Source: a bacterium UBP8_UBA817
Lineage (GTDB): Bacteria; Margulisbacteria; Marinamargulisbacteria; SXXA01; SICP01
Assembly: GCA_945888435.1 (NCBI GenBank)
Contig: CAMCZW010000004.1
Coordinates: 19,984 to 83,983 of the forward strand
Direction: 5' to 3'
DNA length: 64,000 bases
The position numbers were made by a program, and so were the translations under genes. This document shows, one piece after another, positions 1 through 8,871 of the stretch. Every line of letters starts with the position of its first letter. Within the stretch, counting starts at the first letter, position 1. The notes under the pieces are model-generated. The model made no database searches. It saw only the letters and a program-made list of their open reading frames with translations, and was not told the DNA's origin.

Positions 1-15
1 CGGGGATACCTTGAA

Positions 16-1113
16 ATGGTTGATCTCAAACGCTACGTTGATCTACGCGATGGCCTTTCACATCAAGATGAACATGGAAATAAGGCTATTGTGGACCAGC
101 TATTTTTAACATACAAACCTCAGATGAAGAGGCTTCTACAGGAAGTCTCTTTTCTGATGGATGCTACGACATGGGTAGTGGCAAAAAGATTTTCCGAACT
201 ACCCAGCTGGAAAAAAGATGATCTGGAGTACATACAATTTTGGAGAGACCTAAAAATCTATTACTTATCTAAACAAGAAGACCCAACTAGACCATTTATT
301 CCAAACAACCCATTACTTTCGCCTGAGAATATTCAGGTAGTGCTTCAAACCATAAAAACCTATGGATCAGAGGAGCAACATGGCGAATTAGAGGCTTGTT
401 TACAGGGCAAAGCTCCGTGGCTAAAAAAGGCAAGTAGTGACACCATTAAAAGGTGTTTTTTTAAGGCGTCTCCAGCAAGAAAAGACTGTATATTATTTCT
501 CAAAAAGGCTGAAGCCGCTTATGATCAATTCCGTTCTGACGCTATTAAAGACAAAGAAAAAAGAGTGCTCGCAGAAAAATTAAACCGAGCAAAAAAGAAA
601 CTTGATCAAGAAGCTATTTATGAAGTTTCTCAATTATTTAATCAAGGAGTAACAAAATTATCTCTCGAAGAAAGAATCTTATGGATACAAGAGATTCTAA
701 GCACAATTGAAAGAATTCTGTGTAGTACTTTTTCAAAAGAAAGTGCTGCAAAAGTAACAACGCTGAAAGCACTTAGGGAATCTGAGGATTTTAAAAATAA
801 AGTTGAAATACTTGTGAGTCAAAATAGAATTCTTAAAGATGCCCTCGAATATCAGATTGGTTTATTGCTTCAACTTCTAGATTATATCGTCTCCCATTAC
901 ACAGAGAAATGTGTGGGCCTTGATTGCCTTGGCAACGGCTCCGAATCGCTTCGTAGCCTGCGAAATTATGTTGAGCATGGAAATAGCCTACTTGATACCA
1001 TTCGAACAAATAAGAGCTATCAAATCAGCCAAAAAGATCAAACAACTTCAGCTGCGGTTATTCTACTTCTATTACAATTACCTAAAGAACTAGCTAGTCT
1101 CTTAAGAAAGTGA
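16..1113 (+). CDS. Unrecognised helical protein with a C-terminal HEPN-like motif; may be 5' truncated
   Basis: I do not recognise this 365-aa protein. The frame is open to the left edge of the window and no ribosome site precedes the first ATG, so the true N-terminus may lie outside. It looks almost wholly helical, with a Lys/Glu-rich probable coiled coil near residues 178-206. Residues 316-321 read RNYVEH, followed by G, after a hydrophobic helix at 281-290. This matches the R-x4-6-H motif, with a polar residue after the Arg, that forms the RNase site of HEPN domains. The match is a short motif only, so an RNase or toxin role is inference. Base use is more balanced between G and C than in the neighbours, which hints at recent acquisition. 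No partner antitoxin is visible downstream. Confidence 0.6.
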   Translation: MVDLKRYVDLRDGLSHQDEHGNKAIVDQLFLTYKPQMKRLLQEVSFLMDATTWVVAKRFSELPSWKKDDLEYIQFWRDLKIYYLSKQEDPTRPFIPNNPLLSPENIQVVLQTIKTYGSEEQHGELEACLQGKAPWLKKASSDTIKRCFFKASPARKDCILFLKKAEAAYDQFRSDAIKDKEKRVLAEKLNRAKKKLDQEAIYEVSQLFNQGVTKLSLEERILWIQEILSTIERILCSTFSKESAAKVTTLKALRESEDFKNKVEILVSQNRILKDALEYQIGLLLQLLDYIVSHYTEKCVGLDCLGNGSESLRSLRNYVEHGNSLLDTIRTNKSYQISQKDQTTSAAVILLLLQLPKELASLLRK

Positions 1114-1167
1114 CCTGCAGCCGCACAATTCATATTTCAAAGAATCCCAAAATAGTTTCAAATACGT

Positions 1168-1180
1168 TACAATAAAGGGT
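1168..1180 (+). promoter_or_regulatory. -10 box of cysE-trpCF, leaderless type
   Basis: TACAAT at 1168-1173 is followed by seven bases and then the cysE ATG. Transcription from this -10 would start at or next to the start codon. A purine run (AAAGGG) overlaps the same seven bases and could act as a weak ribosome site if transcription starts further upstream. No good -35 is seen. Confidence 0.4.
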
Positions 1181-2053
1181 ATGTCACTCAAAGATATTGA
1201 AAAAAAAATTATTGACTCTTATCAAGCCATTCCAGAGATCACTCATCTCGATCAATCCAGCTTACCGTCTTGGACAAAAACAAAAACAATTCTCTCCTTG
1301 ATCAAAAAAATCACATTCCCAGGTTTTTTTGAAGAAATGCCTGTCACACAAAAAACCATGCCGTCTGTCATTGGCGGCCACCTAAGCATCCTAAGTAAAG
1401 TCCTAGAAGGGGAGCTTCAAAAAAGCATCCGATTTCAAACCACAGAATGGACACCCAAAGATGCATCAATAATAACGAGTGAATTTTTAAGCTATATCCC
1501 AGAACTTCGCAGATTACTCAAAGAAGACATGGACGCTATATTTATGGGTGATCCCGCCGCAGCCAATCACGCCGAGATTGTACTGTCCTATCAAGGATTT
1601 CGGGCCATTACCATCTACAGAATCGCCCATTTTTTCGAACTCAAAAAAACCCCCCTAATCCCCAGAATTATGTCAGAAATCGCCCATAGCGAAACCGGCA
1701 TCGAAATCCATCCAGGCGCCAAAATAGGGACTCATTTCTGCATTGATCACGGAAGCGGAATCGTCATTGGAAGCACAACCACCATTGGTAATAACGTCAA
1801 AATCTATCAAGGTGTCACCCTTGGGGCCCTAAGCGTCCCAGATCGCAATACAAACGGGAAACGACATCCCACGATCGAAGAAAATGTCACAATTTATGCA
1901 GGTGCCACCATCTTGGGGGGCAACACCATTATCGGACACGACACCACCATCGGTGGCAATGTCTGGATCACCAAATCTATTCCGCACCATTCTAAAATTT
2001 TTATGACATCCAATCGAAAACAAGTTGAGCTCTCAAGTGACCCTCAAATATAA
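1181..2053 (+). CDS. cysE: Serine O-acetyltransferase
   Basis: Transfers acetyl from acetyl-CoA to L-serine, giving O-acetylserine, the first step of cysteine synthesis in the cytoplasm. The 290-aa protein has a helical N-terminal half with the DPAA motif at 124-127. A left-handed beta-helix of hexapeptide repeats follows from about 183 to 270, including the conserved DHGSG (189-193) and YQGVTLGA stretches around the active site. The long N-terminal region resembles the EpsC/plant-type enzymes rather than short hexapeptide acetyltransferases. It is the first gene of a run with trpC (9 nt gap) and trpF. Cysteine output fits the gshA, glutaredoxin and persulfide genes elsewhere in the window. 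Confidence 0.93.
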   Translation: MSLKDIEKKIIDSYQAIPEITHLDQSSLPSWTKTKTILSLIKKITFPGFFEEMPVTQKTMPSVIGGHLSILSKVLEGELQKSIRFQTTEWTPKDASIITSEFLSYIPELRRLLKEDMDAIFMGDPAAANHAEIVLSYQGFRAITIYRIAHFFELKKTPLIPRIMSEIAHSETGIEIHPGAKIGTHFCIDHGSGIVIGSTTTIGNNVKIYQGVTLGALSVPDRNTNGKRHPTIEENVTIYAGATILGGNTIIGHDTTIGGNVWITKSIPHHSKIFMTSNRKQVELSSDPQI

Positions 2054-2062
2054 TGGAGTAAA

Positions 2063-2845
2063 ATGACACAACAATACCTGACTAAAATCATCACCAATAA
2101 ACAAGCAGAAATTGAAAAACTCCGTGATAATCAAGGGTTAATCATCACCAAGGCGACCGAGCTTCCGATCGCTAAAAATCAATTCGTAAATGCACTGAGC
2201 ACTAATCAAAAATTACACCTAATCGCAGAAGTTAAAAAAGCATCCCCATCAAAAGGCATTATCCGAAAAGACTTTAACCCTATAGAAATTGCAAAAGAGT
2301 TTCAACAAAGTGGGGCATCCGCATTATCGGTCCTGACGGAAACCCAGTTTTTCCTCGGAAATCCCGACTTCATCCAACAAATCAAAGAAGAAGTATCACT
2401 TCCTATCCTCAGAAAAGACTTCATTATTGATCCTCTTGATGTGTATCAGTCCAAAATCATAGGAGCAGATGCCATCTTACTAATCAAAGCGATTTTAAGC
2501 GTCTCAGCCTGCGAAACACTAATCAATATCGCACATTCGATCGGCCTGGATGTTGTTCTCGAAGTTCACAATCGTGAAGAAGTCGAAGCCATCAAATCCC
2601 TCAAGCCAGACATCATCGGCATCAACAATCGAGATCTCACAACATTTCATGTGGATATTGATCAAGCCGGTCAGCTTTTTCCAATCATTAAAGAAATGCA
2701 TGAGGGCCTCATCATTGCAGAAAGCGGTTATAGCAATCTCGATGAGATCAAAATACTCAGGGATCAAGGGTTTAATGCAGTCTTAATTGGAGAAGGACTT
2801 GCCAAACACCCCGACTTACTCTCATATTGGCATCATGAAAATTAA
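2063..2845 (+). CDS. trpC: Indole-3-glycerol phosphate synthase
   Basis: Closes the indole ring of CdRP to indole-3-glycerol phosphate in tryptophan synthesis. The 260-aa single TIM barrel carries the family signatures LIAEVKKASPSKG (general acid lysine region), LRKDFIID, GINNRDL and ESGY near the C-terminus. A clear ribosome site (GGAG, 2055-2058) lies just upstream. It overlaps trpF by 11 bp, so the two are translationally coupled, but they are separate polypeptides, unlike the fused TrpCF of E. coli. No other trp genes are in the window, so the pathway is split across the genome. Confidence 0.95.
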   Translation: MTQQYLTKIITNKQAEIEKLRDNQGLIITKATELPIAKNQFVNALSTNQKLHLIAEVKKASPSKGIIRKDFNPIEIAKEFQQSGASALSVLTETQFFLGNPDFIQQIKEEVSLPILRKDFIIDPLDVYQSKIIGADAILLIKAILSVSACETLINIAHSIGLDVVLEVHNREEVEAIKSLKPDIIGINNRDLTTFHVDIDQAGQLFPIIKEMHEGLIIAESGYSNLDEIKILRDQGFNAVLIGEGLAKHPDLLSYWHHEN

Positions 2846-3455
2846 AATTTGCGGAATTACGAATCTCGAAGACGCCCAAAATGCAGTGGCTCTAGGCGCT
2901 GATGCCATCGGTTTTATCTTTACACCTAAAAGCCCGCGCTACATTACCCCTGATGCCGCAGAAGAAATTGCCATCAAAATGCCCCCTTTTATCAAGCTAG
3001 TAGGGGTTTTCGTTAATCAAAGTAAAGATGAAATCGACGAAATTGCCAACAAAGCCAAAATCGACTTAATCCAACTTCATGGTCAAGAAAGCCCAGAGTT
3101 TTGTCTTACTCTGGATCATCAAGTCATAAAGGCGATCAACATTGCAGATATCGTCGACATTCAAGAAATGAGCAAATACATGGGCATGGTCAGCGCCATT
3201 CTACTTGACACCAAAATTGACGGAAAAGAGGGCGGTACAGGCATCTGCTTCGACTGGGGAATTGCACTCCAAGCCAAAGAGGAATTTGATATCCCCATCA
3301 TCTTGGCCGGTGGAATCAACCAAGAAAATGTCCAAAAAGCCATCAGCTTAGTCAATCCATATGCCATCGATGTCTCTTCTGGAGTCGAAGAATATCCAGG
3401 CAAAAAAGACTATAATAAAATGAAATCCGTCATCGAAATTGCCCAAACTTACTAG
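2835..3455 (+). CDS. trpF: Phosphoribosylanthranilate isomerase
   Basis: Isomerises phosphoribosylanthranilate to CdRP, the substrate of TrpC next door. The start chosen is the ATG at 2835, because the protein then begins MKIKICGIT, the conserved first strand with the catalytic Cys. A longer in-frame reading from 2787 would add residues lying inside trpC that match nothing. The 206-aa barrel shows IQLHGQE, the catalytic Asp region LLDTK, the phosphate-binding GGTG and LAGGI loops, and the end motif DVSSGVE. No terminator is obvious in the 21 bp before the convergent next gene. Confidence 0.95.
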   Translation: MKIKICGITNLEDAQNAVALGADAIGFIFTPKSPRYITPDAAEEIAIKMPPFIKLVGVFVNQSKDEIDEIANKAKIDLIQLHGQESPEFCLTLDHQVIKAINIADIVDIQEMSKYMGMVSAILLDTKIDGKEGGTGICFDWGIALQAKEEFDIPIILAGGINQENVQKAISLVNPYAIDVSSGVEEYPGKKDYNKMKSVIEIAQTY

Positions 3456-3476
3456 AAAATTTCTTTAAGAATTCTT

Positions 3477-4673
3477 TTAAGAAATCAGTAATCCAGTGAG
3501 ATTGTTTTCTAACAAAGCAGCTGTCATCTGAGGGATTTCAGTAGCCCCATCCACCCCAGACGACTTGAGCTCTGGAAAAAATAAATACACATCCGCATAA
3601 CTAACCATTTGGCCAGATGTCCATTTTTCCTCACAAAAACTAAGTAGCATTTTAATCTTCGATTTATGGTCAGAATCTAAAATATAATTACCCAACCGTG
3701 GCAAAGACCGATACACATAATGAAGCTGGGCAATATAAAATAATTTGGATGTCCATTCAGGCCCAATCACATCAATATCCAAAACATCATCAAAAATATC
3801 CATCAAACGAACTGACTCAGTGTCATTATGAGACGCCATCCCTAACAACTGAATATCAGGATTAAAATGTCTTAACATCTGAGAAAATTCACTATACTCA
3901 ATATCCGTCACCCCTGAGGAAACCAGCCCAATATCAATCGTCGGAAAATCCTCAATAATCCCCAATGCATCTTCACCATCTTTAGCCTCTAATAACTCAA
4001 AATAATCGGGCAATACAGGCTTAATCAAGTCCACAGTAGTCTTAGAAGATTCAATGACAATAATATGCAGCTCATCCAAGCCCAGTAGCTTTTTAGAAAA
4101 TTGAAACTCTGTCGATCTCTTTTCCATCCTGGCCAAACTCTCTGGCTCATAAATCACATAAACAGGAAAATTAAGCAAAATATCATCCAAAGTCACCAGC
4201 TGATAGTGAAGCCGAAAATGCCAAATATGTCCCTTAAAAAAATGATCCCAGCGATTCAGGTCAACATCATGCAAAAAAGTCTTTTCACACATAATTCTCA
4301 ATCTTAAAAAGGCATCCATCAGTTGAAATGCCGCTTTACACAGCTTCATCAAACACCGGTCAAATTCAACCATTGAAATTACATCAAATGCACCCAACGT
4401 CATCACTTGAGAGCATCGCTCTGTCTGAAATGCCAAATCCACCATCACAATTTCTTTAAGGTACGACTGAGAAAACAGCTCACTTGAATGTGTGTTCACC
4501 CAGTCCAAATCAATATCAGAGAGCAATAACCCAACAGCAGGGCAGGGGGTTTCTGCAAAAGCCTTTAAAAAGTCAGGAAGTGAATCACAATAGTGTAGTT
4601 GAAAAGAAGGGGAGAGTAAGGCCGAAACCTGAAACTGAAAGCGAGTATCAACAAATGCAATAATCGAGTTCAT
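3477..4673 (-). CDS. Double pseudo-receiver protein, function unknown
   Basis: A 398-aa soluble protein I cannot assign to a named family. Two segments, about 1-110 and 205-325, have the alternating strand/helix pattern of CheY-like receiver domains. The second has IIVIE, then LLEAKDGEDALG and DIGLVSSGV where the phospho-acceptor strand should be. The acidic pocket and phospho-acceptor Asp are not preserved, so these would be non-phosphorylated pseudo-receivers. The C-terminal 70 residues are unassigned, and there is no DNA-binding or enzymatic output domain. Its start overlaps the mnmA stop by one base (TAATG), making it the last gene of fmt-hisF-mnmA. A signalling or scaffold role is inference. 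Confidence 0.6.
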   Translation of the reverse strand: MNSIIAFVDTRFQFQVSALLSPSFQLHYCDSLPDFLKAFAETPCPAVGLLLSDIDLDWVNTHSSELFSQSYLKEIVMVDLAFQTERCSQVMTLGAFDVISMVEFDRCLMKLCKAAFQLMDAFLRLRIMCEKTFLHDVDLNRWDHFFKGHIWHFRLHYQLVTLDDILLNFPVYVIYEPESLARMEKRSTEFQFSKKLLGLDELHIIVIESSKTTVDLIKPVLPDYFELLEAKDGEDALGIIEDFPTIDIGLVSSGVTDIEYSEFSQMLRHFNPDIQLLGMASHNDTESVRLMDIFDDVLDIDVIGPEWTSKLFYIAQLHYVYRSLPRLGNYILDSDHKSKIKMLLSFCEEKWTSGQMVSYADVYLFFPELKSSGVDGATEIPQMTAALLENNLTGLLIS

Positions 4674-5746
4674 TATGATCTAATAACGCCACCACCAATC
4701 ACCCGATCACCCAAATAGACGACGCACGATTGACCCAATGCAACAAAAGAATGAGGCATTTCTAGCTGGAGCTCAGCCTCATCCCCTTCAAGATAGACCA
4801 CTTTAGCCTCAATTAAGGTCATTTGGTATCTCAGTTTAATTTGAAATCGCTTCCCCATAACCGGTTCATCCTGATTCACAAGTGAAAATTGTTTTAATCG
4901 AATCAGAGTCGATTTAAGACTTTCCTTAGGCCCAACAATAACAGTATTGGTTTTCGCATCAATTTTCAGCACATAGTAAGCATCATGAATACCCAAGTTA
5001 AGGCCTTTACGCTGGCCAATCGTATATTGAAATATCCCTTCATGCCGGCCTAATACCTTACCCGAAGTATCCATAATATCCCCGGGCTGCAAATGACTGG
5101 CATCCACATTGTCGCGAATATAATCTTTATAGGATTTTGTCCCCACAAAACAGATTTCCTGGCTATCCGGTTTATCCGCATTAATCAACACCAGATCCCG
5201 CGCAATCGCTCTGATATCCTCTTTCACAAATCCACCCAAAGGAAACAAAATATTCGCCAATTGGTGAGACTGAAGCATATACAAAAAGTAAGACTGATCT
5301 TTAGCAGGATCAATGCCTTTTTTAAGAAAATACGCATTTCGTTTTGGGCTATAACTACGGCGCACATAATGCCCGGTTGCCACATAATCCGCATCCAAAT
5401 CTTTGGCCTTGGACATTAACTCATCAAACTTAATATAGCGATTACATTCCACACAAGGATTAGGGGTATATCCAGATAAATACTGGTCCACAAAATAATC
5501 CATCACCTTCTCTTTAAAAGGCTCACGAGAATTCACCGTATAGTGTGGAATTCCTAATCGACTTGCAACACGTTTAGCATCGTTAATCGCACCTAAATTA
5601 CAACAGCTTGAAATCTTCTCATCTTCTTTTGGCAAAAGCTGAAGAGTAATCCCAATCACATCATATCCACGTTTTTTAAGCAGGGCAGCTGTCACAGAAG
5701 AATCAACTCCGCCACTCATCCCCACCAAAACACGCTTTTTTTTCAT
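4673..5746 (-). CDS. mnmA: tRNA-specific 2-thiouridylase MnmA
   Basis: Thiolates U34 of the tRNAs for Lys, Glu and Gln, using ATP and sulfur relayed from a persulfide. The 357-aa protein has the PP-loop SGGVDSS at 11-17. The catalytic Cys98 sits in PNPCVEC and the second Cys199 in SQEICF, the usual pair. GQRKGL and the C-terminal beta-barrel follow. Length matches the family. It abuts hisF with no gap and is followed by the pseudo-receiver gene with a 1-bp overlap. A substrate tRNA, tRNA-Glu with anticodon TTC, is encoded near 58.65 kb. Confidence 0.95.
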   Translation of the reverse strand: MKKKRVLVGMSGGVDSSVTAALLKKRGYDVIGITLQLLPKEDEKISSCCNLGAINDAKRVASRLGIPHYTVNSREPFKEKVMDYFVDQYLSGYTPNPCVECNRYIKFDELMSKAKDLDADYVATGHYVRRSYSPKRNAYFLKKGIDPAKDQSYFLYMLQSHQLANILFPLGGFVKEDIRAIARDLVLINADKPDSQEICFVGTKSYKDYIRDNVDASHLQPGDIMDTSGKVLGRHEGIFQYTIGQRKGLNLGIHDAYYVLKIDAKTNTVIVGPKESLKSTLIRLKQFSLVNQDEPVMGKRFQIKLRYQMTLIEAKVVYLEGDEAELQLEMPHSFVALGQSCVVYLGDRVIGGGVIRS

Positions 5747-6547
5747 TTAAATTCTCCTAATCGGCAATTGCATATGATCACAGTGGGTTTTAATTTGTTC
5801 CACCGTCAATTCTTTAAAGTGCAATAAAGATGCCAACAACGCAGCATCACATACAGTCAAAATATCAGAAATATGACTCAATGCTCCGGCCCCGCCAGAT
5901 GCAATCACGGGCACCTTTACTACTGAGGCCACCGCTTGGGTGAGTTCAATATCATACCCATCTTTTGTACCATCTTTATCCATAGAAGTCAGTAAAATTT
6001 CACCCGCACCCTTATCTGTTAAAAACTGGGCCCACTTCACTGCATCAATCCCAGTCGCATGCCGGCCACCATGAGTAAATACTTCAAATCGACTCGACGC
6101 GTCCAAAGACACTTCAGCAATCGGATAAACTGCCACAGAAGAACTCACGCGTTTCACATCAACCGCAGCAACAATACATTGAGACCCAAAATGAGCACTC
6201 GCATCAAAAATCAGCTGAGGATTGCTCACCGCCGCTGTATTAATAGACACTTTATCCGCACCCAAAATCAACAATTCTCTGATCATATCAATATCCGAAA
6301 TCCCGCCGCCAACAGTAAATGGAATAAACACCTGCTCGGAGGTTCTCGCAACCAAGTCCTTCAAAATGGCTCGTTTGTCAGAGCTGGCTGTAATATCCAA
6401 AAATACCAATTCATCCGCACCCTGCTCATCATAAAAACGAGCCAGTTCAACCGGATCACCCGCATCTCTCAAGGAGACAAAATTAGTTCCTTTTACGACT
6501 CGGCCATTAGTGACATCCAAACATGGAATAATTCGTTTCGTTAACAT
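5747..6547 (-). CDS. hisF: Imidazole glycerol phosphate synthase cyclase subunit
   Basis: Cyclase half of the HisH/HisF enzyme, which turns PRFAR plus ammonia into imidazole glycerol phosphate and AICAR. The 266-aa TIM barrel begins [12 protein letters not shown], with catalytic Asp11 in CLDV and the second catalytic Asp in [21 protein letters not shown] and ASGGAG phosphate loops are present. The start is the ATG at 6547, with a GAGAG ribosome site; the TTG one codon earlier is less likely. No hisH or other his gene is nearby, so hisF stands alone in an operon with fmt and mnmA. Confidence 0.94.
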   Translation of the reverse strand: MLTKRIIPCLDVTNGRVVKGTNFVSLRDAGDPVELARFYDEQGADELVFLDITASSDKRAILKDLVARTSEQVFIPFTVGGGISDIDMIRELLILGADKVSINTAAVSNPQLIFDASAHFGSQCIVAAVDVKRVSSSVAVYPIAEVSLDASSRFEVFTHGGRHATGIDAVKWAQFLTDKGAGEILLTSMDKDGTKDGYDIELTQAVASVVKVPVIASGGAGALSHISDILTVCDAALLASLLHFKELTVEQIKTHCDHMQLPIRRI

Positions 6548-6557
6548 CAAATCTCTC

Positions 6558-7412
6558 TTATAAAATAGGAGGATGACCTAATAAATAGTCCCGATAGGGC
6601 ATCGAAGGCTTTCCTTCCGGCTTAACAGTCACCGGGACAAAAATATCGTCCACAACCTCAGCCTCAATCACTTTAAGGACTACACCGCCCGGCAAGATCG
6701 TAAAGGCCCCAGGAGAAGGCGCAAAGGCCCTAACCTGATTGAATAGGTCAATCGCAGGTCGTGATAAATCAAGCTGAGCGTCTGCCTTGGTCAATTTTCT
6801 TGTATACGTGGCCTCGTCCTCAACTTGAGGTTCAGATTGCATCGTATCCATTAAAAAATCATTAATAAAAGAAATCGTCATCTCTGCACATAAATGAGAC
6901 AACGCATCATGAGTAGTGCCCAAATTATCCTTAGGCCCAATTGGCAATGGTTCTTTGGCCAGCATTTCACCCGCATCCATCACTTCATTTAAGGCAATCA
7001 AAGTCACACCAGTTTCAGTTTCTCCATTTAATAATGCAAAATGGATTGGCGCTGCACCACGATACTTCGGCAATAAAGAAGCATGTCCATTAATACAAAA
7101 AAAGTTATCCGTCACAGCCCTGGGTAAAATCATCCCAAAAGCCACTACAATTACCAAATCAGGCTCATATCTCTGTAAAATTGGAAGGATATCAAACTTA
7201 GAAGTCGGTTTATAAATCGGGATTTGAAATTGGTCGGCCAGTTCAGCAACAGGAGTAGGGGAGACCCTCTTTCCACGTCCTCTCGGTGCATCCGGCTGAG
7301 TCAATACCGCAGACACAGATCCTGGAAACGCATGCGCAATTTCAAGCAAAGTTGGCACCGCAAATTCGGGAGATCCCATAAAAATACATCTAAACGCTCT
7401 ATCTAAATTCAT
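6558..7412 (-). CDS. fmt: Methionyl-tRNA formyltransferase
   Basis: Formylates initiator Met-tRNA with 10-formyl-THF. Residues 8-35 form the Rossmann start with MGSPEFAVP. The folate-site motif appears as [16 protein letters not shown] and the catalytic Asp in DAGEM. At 284 aa it is about 30 residues shorter than the usual 310-315. The loss is in the C-terminal tRNA-binding domain, which is cut down but still present ([14 protein letters not shown]). First gene of the minus-strand fmt-hisF-mnmA operon. The divergent 79-bp spacer to der holds a TAGACT hexamer seven bases before the fmt ATG. Confidence 0.93.
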   Translation of the reverse strand: MNLDRAFRCIFMGSPEFAVPTLLEIAHAFPGSVSAVLTQPDAPRGRGKRVSPTPVAELADQFQIPIYKPTSKFDILPILQRYEPDLVIVVAFGMILPRAVTDNFFCINGHASLLPKYRGAAPIHFALLNGETETGVTLIALNEVMDAGEMLAKEPLPIGPKDNLGTTHDALSHLCAEMTISFINDFLMDTMQSEPQVEDEATYTRKLTKADAQLDLSRPAIDLFNQVRAFAPSPGAFTILPGGVVLKVIEAEVVDDIFVPVTVKPEGKPSMPYRDYLLGHPPIL

Positions 7413-7456
7413 TCGAGCAAGTCTAGCATAAGAAAACAGATTTGATTATCGCCCTA

Positions 7457-7491
7457 TAAACAGTACTAAAAATATAGGGTATGATGAGCGA
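7457..7491 (+). promoter_or_regulatory. Leaderless-type promoter of der
   Basis: TAAACA (7457-7462), a 17-bp spacer, then TATGAT (7480-7485), and six bases later the der ATG at 7492. There is no room for a ribosome site between the expected transcription start and the start codon. Confidence 0.5.
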
Positions 7492-8865
7492 ATGGCAAAA
7501 AAAACAACCGAGATTCTTATTATTGGAAGACCTAACGTTGGTAAGTCAACCATTATCAACCGACTAACAAGGTCCAACAAAGCAATTACCCATGACATGC
7601 CTGGTGTCACACGGGACTTAGTCAGCTATCCATGCATCCATGGCGAAAAAGAATTCTTAATCACCGACTCAGGCGGTATCCTGCTAGGCAAAATCAATGA
7701 CATCACCATGCAATCCAATATCGAAGCCCTCGTTAAAAAAGGGATTGAACGGGCTGATAAAATTATTTTCATTGTCGATGGAAGAGAAGGTCTCAATCCA
7801 TTAGATAAAGTCATTGCCAACTATTTAAGACCCTATCAAGAAAAAGTAGTGGTCGCAGCCAACAAACTAGACAACCCCAAAACATTATTTCAAAGTAGTT
7901 CTTTCTATAAGCTTGGACTTGGAGAGCCCTTTGCAGTCTCGGCCACACAGGGTCATGGATTTGACGACATGATGACCCACCTCCTTAAAGATATTCAAGC
8001 CGCAGGGAAATCTGTCCTCACAATGCATCAGCGCGCCTTCAGAATCGCCATCGTTGGCCGTCCTAACGTCGGGAAATCGTCCCTAGTTAATGCCATCATC
8101 AATGATGAGCGCATCCTAGTAGATGACGTCGCCGGCACCACAAGAGACGCCATCGAAGTTTACTTCAACCACGGAGAAAACCAATATGTCTTCGTTGACA
8201 CCGCAGGTCTCAGAAAAAAAGCCCGCGTTACCGAATCTGTTGAATTTTACTCAACCGTGCGATCACAAAAAAGCATCGACAACGCCGATTTAGTTGTTGT
8301 CATTTTAGATTCCATCGAGTTTTTAAATGTCCAAGACAAAAAAATCATCAACTTAGTACTCGATGCTAAAAAACCAATGATTATCTTTGTTAACAAATGG
8401 GACTTAACCGTCAAATCTGACCAAGCCCGAAAAGACCTCGAAGTCATCCTCATCGATGAGCTTCCATTTTTAGACAACTATCCAATTATTTTTGGATCCG
8501 CCAAAACAAAACATAATATTGGTAAGCTCTTCCAAATGATTCCAGATGTCATCATGACCGCTACAAAACGGATTTCAACCTCCGAAGTTAATCAGTTTTT
8601 CAAAAAACTATTTGATAAAACGCCTCCGCCAGCCCAAGGTGGAAAACGCCTCAGAATCTACTACAGCACGCAAGTGGAATCATCACCTCCAACCTTCATT
8701 CTGTTCATCAATACCCCAAGACTAGTCACTCCAGACTACAAACGATACCTGGAGAAAAAGCTTAGAGAATATTTTGGAGGCTTCACCGGATGCCCGGTCC
8801 AACTATTCTTCAAAGGTAAAACCCAACAAATCAAAACCGATGAAGAAGTAGGAATCTTAGGCTAA
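7492..8865 (+). CDS. der: Ribosome-assembly GTPase Der (EngA)
   Basis: Tandem-GTPase factor for 50S subunit maturation. The 457-aa protein has two G domains with identical G1 motifs GRPNVGKS near residues 12-19 and 188-195, each followed by a DxxG motif (DSGG, DTAG) and NKxD (NKLD, NKWD). A C-terminal KH-like domain (about 360-457) follows, including FINTPRLV and a basic tail. Length and order match the family. It is followed after 6 bp by pth, a natural translation-linked pair. Confidence 0.96.
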   Translation: MAKKTTEILIIGRPNVGKSTIINRLTRSNKAITHDMPGVTRDLVSYPCIHGEKEFLITDSGGILLGKINDITMQSNIEALVKKGIERADKIIFIVDGREGLNPLDKVIANYLRPYQEKVVVAANKLDNPKTLFQSSSFYKLGLGEPFAVSATQGHGFDDMMTHLLKDIQAAGKSVLTMHQRAFRIAIVGRPNVGKSSLVNAIINDERILVDDVAGTTRDAIEVYFNHGENQYVFVDTAGLRKKARVTESVEFYSTVRSQKSIDNADLVVVILDSIEFLNVQDKKIINLVLDAKKPMIIFVNKWDLTVKSDQARKDLEVILIDELPFLDNYPIIFGSAKTKHNIGKLFQMIPDVIMTATKRISTSEVNQFFKKLFDKTPPPAQGGKRLRIYYSTQVESSPPTFILFINTPRLVTPDYKRYLEKKLREYFGGFTGCPVQLFFKGKTQQIKTDEEVGILG

Positions 8866-8871
8866 GTCACC

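Noticed and set aside
5093..5419. 108-aa plus-strand frame inside mnmA
   Set aside because: Antisense shadow; His/Ile-rich and without any motif.
6059..6544. 161-aa plus-strand frame inside hisF
   Set aside because: Antisense shadow of a certain gene, rich in Arg/His/Asn.
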